Shown: piece after piece, positions 1 to 3,952 of the stretch
How positions within the stretch are numbered: the first letter of the stretch is position 1
Layout: each line of letters begins with the position of its first letter
DNA from: an uncultured Ignavibacteriota bacterium
Lineage (GTDB): Bacteria; Bacteroidota; Ignavibacteria; Tepidaquicellales; Tepidaquicellaceae
Direction: 5' to 3'
Length of the DNA stretch: 5,812 bases
Assembly: GCA_937959065.1 (NCBI GenBank)
Contig: CALGOI010000257.1
Coordinates: 1 to 5,812 of the forward strand
Notes under the pieces: model-generated
Told to the model about the DNA's origin: nothing
The model's database searches: none
Seen by the model: the letters and a program-made list of their open reading frames with translations, nothing else
Made by a program: the position numbers and the translations under genes

Positions 1-281
1 AAGGTATGTCCAAATTGGGAGATGTGATAGAGCTGGCTGTAACGAAAGAGATAATAAAAAAAGGCGGAGCATGGTTTACTTATGATGATTACAGGGTACA
101 GGGCAGAGACGGTTTAAAGAAACTACTGGAGGAGACCCCGGAATTATACGCCGGCATATTAGCCAAGGTGAGGGAATCACTTGGAATCCTGCCTGAGCCG
201 AGCACAAACGGAGTACAGAAAGAAGAAAAGAAGGAAGAGAAGAAAGAGCCGAAGAAAGAAAAAGCAGAAGCAAACGGGTAA
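1..281 (+). CDS. recA: RecA recombinase, C-terminal fragment (5' end outside window)
   Basis: This is the C-terminal end of RecA, the ATP-dependent strand-exchange protein that also triggers LexA cleavage in the SOS response. The frame is open to the left edge (first full codon at 3-5), so the ATG at 6 is an internal Met, not the start. The visible part aligns by eye with the end of the RecA core and its C-terminal domain: GMSKLGDVIELAV corresponds to E. coli GISREGELIDLGV, then come KKGGAWFTYDD and the helical segment TPELYAGILAKVRESLGI. The ATPase core with Walker A and B and the DNA-binding loops lie upstream and cannot be judged. The last ~25 residues are a low-complexity Lys/Glu tail, unlike the strongly acidic tail of E. 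coli RecA. It ends with TAA at 279-281, followed by a terminator and then recX, a common bacterial gene pair that supports the call. Confidence 0.95.
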   Translation, partial: GMSKLGDVIELAVTKEIIKKGGAWFTYDDYRVQGRDGLKKLLEETPELYAGILAKVRESLGILPEPSTNGVQKEEKKEEKKEPKKEKAEANG

Positions 282-309
282 GTTAAAAAACGGAAATATA
301 ATTTAATTT

Positions 310-350
310 AAAAACTGTTAGTTCTCTGAAGGGATTAGCAGTTTTTTATT
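310..350 (+). terminator. Intrinsic terminator between recA and recX
   Basis: The arms 310-325 and 331-346 pair over 16 bp, including a few G-U pairs, around a five-base loop (CTGAA, 326-330). The 3' arm ends in six Ts (342-347). The outer stem is AAAAACTG against CAGTTTTT. It lies 28 bases after the recA stop and ends seven bases before the recX start, so recX mRNA must come from readthrough or from a start inside this short gap. In E. coli, a terminator between recA and recX likewise limits recX expression to partial readthrough. Confidence 0.85.
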
Positions 351-353
351 TAT

Positions 354-977
354 ATGAAGATAACATCCATAGAACAGCAGAAGAAGGATAAGCACCGGTA
401 TAATTTTTATGTCGATGGTGAGTACCTGTTTGCGCTGTATGATGATTCGATCCTGAAGTACGGACTCAGAAAGGGTGACGTTCTTACTCCAGAGAAGATC
501 AGAGAGATGAAGGAGTATGATGAATATAATTACGGAAAAAAGGTAGCTTATAATTATTTATCATACAGGCAGAGAAGCAGGAAAGAGATTGAGCGGAAGA
601 TGAAGTCGAAGAAGGTTTCAGCAAAGGTGATAGATAAAGTGATAAAGTGGCTGGAGGAATTGAATTATCTGAATGATGAGGAATTCGCAAAGCAGTTGAT
701 AGAAAATAAGATAGAACGAAGACCCATTGGGAGAAGAATGCTGGAGCAGAAATTATTTCAAAGCGGTATTGACCGAGAACTGAGGGAGAGGTCTCTGAAA
801 GAGAACTATTCCGAGGAGAAAGAGCTGGAGAAGGCGGAAGAGCTGCTAAAAAAATATGTAAAAAAAGTTAAGTATAAAGATGAATTTGATAGGCGGAACA
901 AGTGTTTTAAGTATATAGTATCAAGAGGATTCGGTTACAGTATCGCCGAAGAAGTGATAAATAAGCATTTAAAGTAA
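354..977 (+). CDS. recX: RecX, regulatory protein of RecA
   Basis: RecX binds RecA filaments in the cytoplasm and modulates, usually inhibits, recombinase and coprotease activity. The 207-residue product shows the RecX helical repeats. An N-terminal segment (1-60) resembles that of longer RecX proteins (HRYNFYVDGEYLFAL). Then come YLSYRQRSRKEIERKM (68-83), LNYLNDEEFAKQLIENK (103-119), RPIGRRMLEQKLFQSGI (123-139), and a last repeat ending KYIVSRGFGYSIAEEVI (186-202). It is longer than E. coli RecX (about 166 residues), as expected for a form with the N-terminal extension. ATG 354 is the first possible start: an in-frame TAG at 336-338 lies inside the terminator hairpin. No Shine-Dalgarno sequence is visible. 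The gene sits 72 bp after recA, which supports the function and suggests expression by terminator readthrough. Confidence 0.93.
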   Translation: MKITSIEQQKKDKHRYNFYVDGEYLFALYDDSILKYGLRKGDVLTPEKIREMKEYDEYNYGKKVAYNYLSYRQRSRKEIERKMKSKKVSAKVIDKVIKWLEELNYLNDEEFAKQLIENKIERRPIGRRMLEQKLFQSGIDRELRERSLKENYSEEKELEKAEELLKKYVKKVKYKDEFDRRNKCFKYIVSRGFGYSIAEEVINKHLK

Positions 978-995
978 ATTGATTTTAAGGGTTAG

Positions 996-1009
996 ATAAA
1001 ATATTTTAT
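996..1009. repeat. 14-bp perfect AT-only palindrome upstream of the exported-protein genes
   Basis: The sequence ATAAAATATTTTAT is a perfect inverted repeat lying five bases before the ATG at 1015, in the 37-bp gap after recX. It could be an operator, part of an AT-rich promoter, or chance in an AT-rich gap. It is not followed by a T-tract and contains no GC pairs, so it is not a convincing terminator. Confidence 0.3.
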
Positions 1010-1014
1010 AGAAT

Positions 1015-1455
1015 ATGGTAAAAATTAAGAGTTCAATTAAGTTATTACATATCAGCATGTTACTGATAGTGATAACTGCTTTTTTTGGAAGCTTATCAGG
1101 AGTCAAAGCACAAGATACGGATGAGCGGTGGAAGCTGGTGGTAACGAATGCGACAGATGATTATTTTTATGATTCACTTACTGTTTCCGAAATCGGTGAT
1201 ACAATTACGATATGGGTAAAGACGGTTTACAAAGAGAAGCTTAAGGATGAGGATGATAAAGAGATGAAATCCTCGATAAATTCACTCAGCATGGTATGTG
1301 GCAGCAACAGGTACACAATGAGCGATGTCGAGATAACATATAAGGACGGTAGTAAAAAGAAAGTAGATTATGAAGAAGTAAATAAACCTATAAAACCCGA
1401 ATCGATTTTCGAGAAGTTTTATATGAAATTTTGCCAAAAAGAAGAAAACAATTAA
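1015..1455 (+). CDS. Small exported protein, resembling the surface-adhesin protein E family
   Basis: The 146-residue product is secreted or periplasmic. It has a basic N-terminus (KIKSSIK), a hydrophobic core at about residues 10-29, and a probable signal peptidase I site after VKA (32), leaving a mature protein starting QDTDERW. There is no lipobox cysteine. The mature part is mainly beta-type (DSLTVSEIGDTITIWVKTVY at 53-72; VEITYKDGSKKKVDY at 105-119). It has two cysteines, Cys95 and Cys140, which could form a disulfide. The layout, with an Asp-Ser start, a central Cys, a Tyr-x-Asp-Gly strand and a closing PES-x8-C, resembles the small surface-adhesin E-like family as I remember it. That assignment is tentative and gives no specific function. 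The next gene starts 19 bp later and also encodes an exported protein, so the two probably share a transcript. No Shine-Dalgarno sequence is visible. Confidence 0.75.
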   Translation: MVKIKSSIKLLHISMLLIVITAFFGSLSGVKAQDTDERWKLVVTNATDDYFYDSLTVSEIGDTITIWVKTVYKEKLKDEDDKEMKSSINSLSMVCGSNRYTMSDVEITYKDGSKKKVDYEEVNKPIKPESIFEKFYMKFCQKEENN

Positions 1456-1474
1456 TAATTTAAATTTATTAGAA

Positions 1475-1948
1475 ATGAAAGATATAGTAAAAGTATTTTT
1501 TGCGTTTGTACTGGCTGTGATGATGAGCAGCGGTGTAAATGCACAGCACGATTCACATACGGAAACAAATGAAGGAATTGTATATGGTGTGGATTTTGAC
1601 GGAAGTGGTGCAGTCGAATTTACAGAAGTAATAGCAGCCTCAGAGAAGTATGACGGACAGGAAGTTACGGTAAAGGGATATGTTAGTGAAATTTGCAGTA
1701 AAATGGGATGCTGGATGGTAATCTCAGAAGGCGATAATACAGTAAGAGTAGTGACAATGCATGAATTTCTAGTTCCAAAGGGAAATGTGGGAAAAACAGC
1801 ATTAATCAGCGGTAAGTTTAAAGTTAGGGAGTTTTCAGAGGATGAAGAGAAGCATTATAATGAGGAATCAGCTAATCCGAAAGAAGAGATCGTGGCCAGG
1901 GATAAGACTTATGAAATAGAGGCTACAGGCATAAAATTTGTGGATTAA
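1475..1948 (+). CDS. DUF4920-like exported protein
   Basis: The 157-residue protein has an N-terminal signal peptide: Lys2 and Lys6, a hydrophobic stretch at about 7-18, and probable cleavage after VNA (23). The mature start, QHDSHTETNEG, is His-rich and flexible. The domain at about 48-118 reads as a small OB-like beta fold: YDGQEVTVKGYVSEIC, the signature CSKMGCWM (74-81), MVISEGDNTVRVV, then VPKGNVGKTALISGKFKV. A Cys-x4-Cys-Trp-Met segment after a 'G-x-V' strand is what I associate with DUF4920, common in Bacteroidota. The family function is unknown to me. Cys74 and Cys79 could form a disulfide or a metal site, but nothing here proves either. An acidic segment, SEDEEKHYNEESANPKEE (121-138), follows. 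It is probably cotranscribed with the preceding exported-protein gene. No terminator follows it directly. Confidence 0.8.
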   Translation: MKDIVKVFFAFVLAVMMSSGVNAQHDSHTETNEGIVYGVDFDGSGAVEFTEVIAASEKYDGQEVTVKGYVSEICSKMGCWMVISEGDNTVRVVTMHEFLVPKGNVGKTALISGKFKVREFSEDEEKHYNEESANPKEEIVARDKTYEIEATGIKFVD

Positions 1949-1999
1949 AGTGGATTGTAAAAGAGTTATTTAATCTTTATTTTAGTAGCTTGTTATTTA

Positions 2000-2031
2000 T
2001 AGTATTGGGTTTTTTTATTTCGGGGCGTAGC
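2000..2031 (+). repeat. Direct repeat copy A: tRNA-Pro upstream flank plus first 11 tRNA bases
   Basis: This segment matches 2124-2153 with one substitution (G2008 against A2132) and two extra Ts in the T-run (seven against five). The match covers TAGTATTG, a T-run, ATTT, and then CGGGGCGTAGC, the first 11 bases of the tRNA-Pro. It is the left part of a duplication of the tRNA 5' region. The other copy is part of the intact tRNA locus. Confidence 0.8.
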
Positions 2032-2087
2032 CCCGCATCCGCCCTTCCGGGCTAGTGCGGGATAAACTCCGACCGGTATCGCGCCAG
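2021..2087 (+). pseudogene. Broken 5' half of a tRNA-Pro, interrupted by a GC-rich insert
   Basis: Two blocks match the intact tRNA-Pro downstream. Positions 2021-2031 equal tRNA bases 1-11 (acceptor 5' strand and start of the D arm). Positions 2073-2087 equal the D-loop through the 5' anticodon stem (2159-2174) with one T missing. Between them, the tRNA has about six bases while this copy has about 41 of unrelated GC-rich, palindromic sequence. Nothing matching the anticodon loop, T arm or 3' acceptor strand follows, so it cannot fold as a tRNA. It is most simply a partial duplication of the neighbouring tRNA gene later interrupted. It could instead be a member of a dispersed repeat family that carries tRNA-like pieces. 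Confidence 0.6.
2032..2061. repeat. GC-rich imperfect palindrome inside the tRNA-Pro remnant
   Basis: Positions 2032-2044 pair with 2049-2061: an outer CCCGCA/TGCGGG stem plus a T-G pair, a two-base mismatch, then an inner GCCC/GGGC stem around loop TTCC. Just upstream, 2021-2035 forms a competing perfect hairpin, CGGGGC-GTA-GCCCCG, sharing bases 2032-2035. Downstream, 2075-2082 pairs with 2089-2097 (one bulged A). The block 2021-2097 is about two-thirds GC in AT-rich surroundings. No T-tract follows, so it is not a standard terminator. It looks like a REP/MITE-type palindromic unit, but only one copy lies in this window. Confidence 0.5.
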
Positions 2088-2121
2088 AGCGATAACCATT
2101 AAATAGATTTTGTTTTTTAAA

Positions 2122-2142
2122 AATAGTATTGAGTTTTTATTT
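2122..2142 (+). promoter_or_regulatory. Possible promoter region of tRNA-Pro
   Basis: AATAGT (2122-2127) or TAGTATTG (2124-2131) lies 12-20 bases before the tRNA 5' end, a suitable place for a -10 element. It resembles TATAAT, and TAGTATTG is one base from the Bacteroidetes -7 pattern TAnnTTTG. No good upstream element is seen at the usual spacing for either class. The same segment is kept in the duplicated copy at 2000-2020. Confidence 0.3.
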
Positions 2143-2217
2143 CGGGGCGTAGCGTAGTCCGGTTATCGCGCCAGTTTTGGGAACTGGAGGTCGCAGGTTC
2201 GAATCCTGCCGCCCCGA
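2143..2217 (+). tRNA. tRNA-Pro (anticodon UGG)
   Basis: A complete cloverleaf can be folded by hand. The acceptor stem 2143-2149 pairs with 2210-2216 (seven perfect pairs), with discriminator A2217. The D stem 2152-2154 pairs with 2167-2169, with GG in the D-loop at 2161-2162. The anticodon stem 2171-2175 pairs with 2183-2187. The loop TTTGGGA (2176-2182) carries anticodon TGG at 2178-2180, reading proline codons CCN. The variable loop is 2188-2192. The T stem 2193-2197 pairs with 2205-2209 around TTCGAAT. The 3' CCA is not encoded (CAA follows the discriminator), so it must be added by tRNA nucleotidyltransferase. The C1-G72 pair, A73 and G35-G36 agree with bacterial tRNA-Pro identity. The 5' half is duplicated upstream in a broken form. 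Confidence 0.96.
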
Positions 2218-2243
2218 CAAAAATGATGAGAAAAGATTATAAT
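2214..2243 (+). promoter_or_regulatory. Possible sigma-70-type promoter for pyrD
   Basis: A perfect TATAAT lies at 2238-2243. CCGACA (2214-2219, 4 of 6 matches to TTGACA) lies 18 bases upstream, overlapping the tRNA 3' end. Initiation would fall near 2250, so the transcript would begin almost exactly at the hairpin 2252-2277 and run into pyrD after about 45 bases. The -35 element is weak and could be chance, and primary sigma factors of Bacteroidota use other motifs, so this is tentative. Confidence 0.35.
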
Positions 2244-2251
2244 CAATCATT

Positions 2252-2283
2252 AAAGTCCTTGAGTGATCAAGGACTTTTTTTTT
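2252..2283 (+). terminator. Intrinsic terminator after tRNA-Pro, or leader hairpin of pyrD
   Basis: Positions 2252-2262 (AAAGTCCTTGA) and 2267-2277 (TCAAGGACTTT) form a perfect 11-bp stem with a GTGA loop, followed by a continuous T-run to 2283 (nine Ts from 2275). This is a textbook intrinsic terminator for the tRNA transcript, 34 bases after the tRNA end. It also stands only 11 bases before the pyrD ATG, so pyrD must be reached by readthrough or by a promoter just upstream of the hairpin. Confidence 0.85.
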
Positions 2284-2294
2284 AGATTTTTGGG

Positions 2295-3320
2295 ATGTAC
2301 GCTCTTATAAGATCAATATTATTTTTATTCGATGCCGAAAGAGTACACAATTTTACACTGTGGTTTCTCTCGAGTGCTGAGATTTTTTATCCATTATTCA
2401 AATTGCTTTATAATCCGGGAAGAGCAGAGGAAGTTTCAGCAGCAGGTTTGAAATTCAGAAACAGGCTGGGATTAGCGGCAAGGGTGGATAAGAGTGGTGT
2501 TGCGATAAGATTCTGGGATGTGATAGGGTTTTCGCATATAGAGATAGGAACGGTGACACCTTTAGCCCAACCGGGAAATGATAAGCCGAGAATATTCAGA
2601 TTAAGAAAAGATAAAGCGTTGATAAACAGGCTGGGTTTTAATAATCAGGGAGCAGAGTCGATTCGCCATAATGTATTGAAGGCAAAGCGTAAGGTGAGTA
2701 AGGATTTTTTGATAGGTGTGAATATAGGTAAGAATAAAGTTACTCCACTTGATAAAGCCAGGGAAGATTATATCAAATGCATGGAGATGATGTATGACTG
2801 CGCGGATTACTTTACTGTCAATATATCGTCACCCAATACAGAGCAACTTAGGGAACTGCAGAAGGGTGAGCATCTGGATGAACTATTGACTGAGCTGGAA
2901 AAGCTAAACGTGAAACTTGCTGAAGAGTATAAAGTTAAACCGAAACCTATTTTTTTAAAGATTGCTCCGGATCTGGAAGATGATGGAATCGATACAATAT
3001 ATAAAATGGCGAAGAAAAATAATCTCGCGGGGATAATAGCGACCAACACTACAATTACCCGTGAAGGTTTATCAGAGCCGGTGAATGAAGCAGGTGGACT
3101 AAGCGGTAAACCTGTTAAACTAAAGTCGGATAAAGTACTCAAGTATTTAAATGAATTGAATTTGATGAATGAAAATAGGAATATGGAACTTATCGGTGTA
3201 GGAGGTGTTTTTGGGAAGAGTGACTATACCGACAAGATAAACAACGGAGCTGGACTCGTGCAGGTATATACAGGATTTATATATGAGGGGCCCGGAATAA
3301 TCAAGAAAATTTTAAAATAG
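2295..3320 (+). CDS. pyrD: Dihydroorotate dehydrogenase (quinone), class 2
   Basis: PyrD oxidises dihydroorotate to orotate in de novo pyrimidine synthesis, using FMN and passing electrons to membrane quinone. The 341-residue length and the N-terminal helical segment MYALIRSILFLFDAERVHNF are typical of class 2 (membrane-associated) enzymes and support this start. Signatures visible: IEIGTVTP (82-89), QPGNDKPRIFRL (92-103), INRLGFNNQG (110-119), GVNIGKNK (141-148), NISSPNT (176-182) with the likely catalytic Ser179, LKIAPDL (221-227), ATNTT (249-253), GGLSG (267-271), GVGG (301-304) and YTGFIYEGP (325-333). Lys66 of the flavin/substrate site is kept, but the usual A-A-G-[FL]-D-K reads A-A-R-V-D-K: Arg63 replaces a normally invariant Gly. 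No Shine-Dalgarno sequence is clear, though GGG abuts the ATG. A terminator-like hairpin ends 11 bases upstream. A rhomboid gene follows after 2 nt. Confidence 0.94.
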   Translation: MYALIRSILFLFDAERVHNFTLWFLSSAEIFYPLFKLLYNPGRAEEVSAAGLKFRNRLGLAARVDKSGVAIRFWDVIGFSHIEIGTVTPLAQPGNDKPRIFRLRKDKALINRLGFNNQGAESIRHNVLKAKRKVSKDFLIGVNIGKNKVTPLDKAREDYIKCMEMMYDCADYFTVNISSPNTEQLRELQKGEHLDELLTELEKLNVKLAEEYKVKPKPIFLKIAPDLEDDGIDTIYKMAKKNNLAGIIATNTTITREGLSEPVNEAGGLSGKPVKLKSDKVLKYLNELNLMNENRNMELIGVGGVFGKSDYTDKINNGAGLVQVYTGFIYEGPGIIKKILK

Positions 3321-3322
3321 AT

Positions 3323-3952
3323 TTGGACTTCAATTTGACAGACGCGCCGGTTACGGTAACATTATGTTTCGCAAACGTAGCGATATCATTATGGGCTTTC
3401 TATGCTAATCCAATATATTTTGAAAAGTTCGCAGAATGGCCATACCAGATAGTTCACCAGAACAGGTATTACCAGATGGTTACGTCAGCTTTTCTACACG
3501 CAAACTTCATGCACTTATTCTTTAATATGTTCGCGCTGTTCACCTTCGGTATAACGCTGGAGCCATTCTTTAACGAAGCACTTGGCGGCCTAACCGGAAG
3601 TTTATATTTCTTTTTAATTTATGTTATAAGTTTATTTACAGGGTCGGTATTGACGGTTTTGCTTAAACGAAATGATCCAACATATGTAGCTGTTGGGGCA
3701 TCCGGGGCTGTATCGGGTATTGTGTTTTCCTATGTTATTTTTGCTCCAATGAGTGAGATACTGGTATTATTCATCCCTATGCCAGCATTTGTTTTCGCAT
3801 TACTGTGGATAGCATTTTCGTTATATGGTATGAAGACAAAGCTTGGTAATATTGGACACGAGGCGCATCTCGGAGGTGCAGTAGGCGGGATGATTGCTAC
3901 GTTTATATTGATACCGGGTTCGTTCGAACTTTTCCTCAGCTACTTCATTTAA
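3323..3952 (+). CDS. Rhomboid-family intramembrane serine protease
   Basis: The 209-residue integral membrane protein should cleave transmembrane substrates within the bilayer. About six membrane segments are visible (roughly 8-28, 53-76, 93-115, 121-141, 146-168, 184-206). Rhomboid signatures are intact: LHANFMHLFFNM (58-69), the nucleophile motif GASG (125-128, Ser127), and GHEAHLGGAVGG (178-189), whose His182 aligns with the catalytic His of E. coli GlpG. There is no cytoplasmic or zinc-finger N-terminal domain, so it is a minimal bacterial form. The start is uncertain. The first in-frame ATG (Met52) would remove the first membrane segment, so TTG 3323, two bases after the pyrD stop, or TTG 3335 is likely. 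The tight spacing suggests translational coupling with pyrD. Its 3' end overlaps the convergent oxidoreductase gene by 8 bp. The substrate cannot be inferred. Confidence 0.9.
   Translation: MDFNLTDAPVTVTLCFANVAISLWAFYANPIYFEKFAEWPYQIVHQNRYYQMVTSAFLHANFMHLFFNMFALFTFGITLEPFFNEALGGLTGSLYFFLIYVISLFTGSVLTVLLKRNDPTYVAVGASGAVSGIVFSYVIFAPMSEILVLFIPMPAFVFALLWIAFSLYGMKTKLGNIGHEAHLGGAVGGMIATFILIPGSFELFLSYFI

Noticed and set aside
6..8. ATG at 6 as the start of a small 91-residue gene
   Set aside because: The reading frame continues to the left edge, and the residues match the interior of RecA's C-terminal region.
76..273. Minus-strand open frames opposite recA and recX (76-273 and 499-690)
   Set aside because: The Ser/Leu-rich products are what antisense reading of Lys/Glu-rich genes produces. 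No start context or motif supports them.
2032..2061. GC-rich hairpin as an intrinsic terminator of the DUF4920-like gene
   Set aside because: It is followed by GATAAACTCC, not a T-run, and it sits within a tRNA-derived duplication.
2109..2131. Bacteroidetes-type promoter TTTG (2109-2112) with TAGTATTG (2124-2131)
   Set aside because: The 11-base spacing is far shorter than the usual 19 or so, so the two elements do not form a proper pair.
2000..2153. CRISPR array or att site pair
   Set aside because: There are only two imperfect repeats with one spacer-sized gap, and they are explained by tRNA duplication. No cas gene or integrase is present.
2807..3142. Minus-strand 111-residue open frame inside pyrD
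   Set aside because: It is Ser/Phe-rich and antisense to conserved PyrD motifs, so it is a shadow of the real gene.
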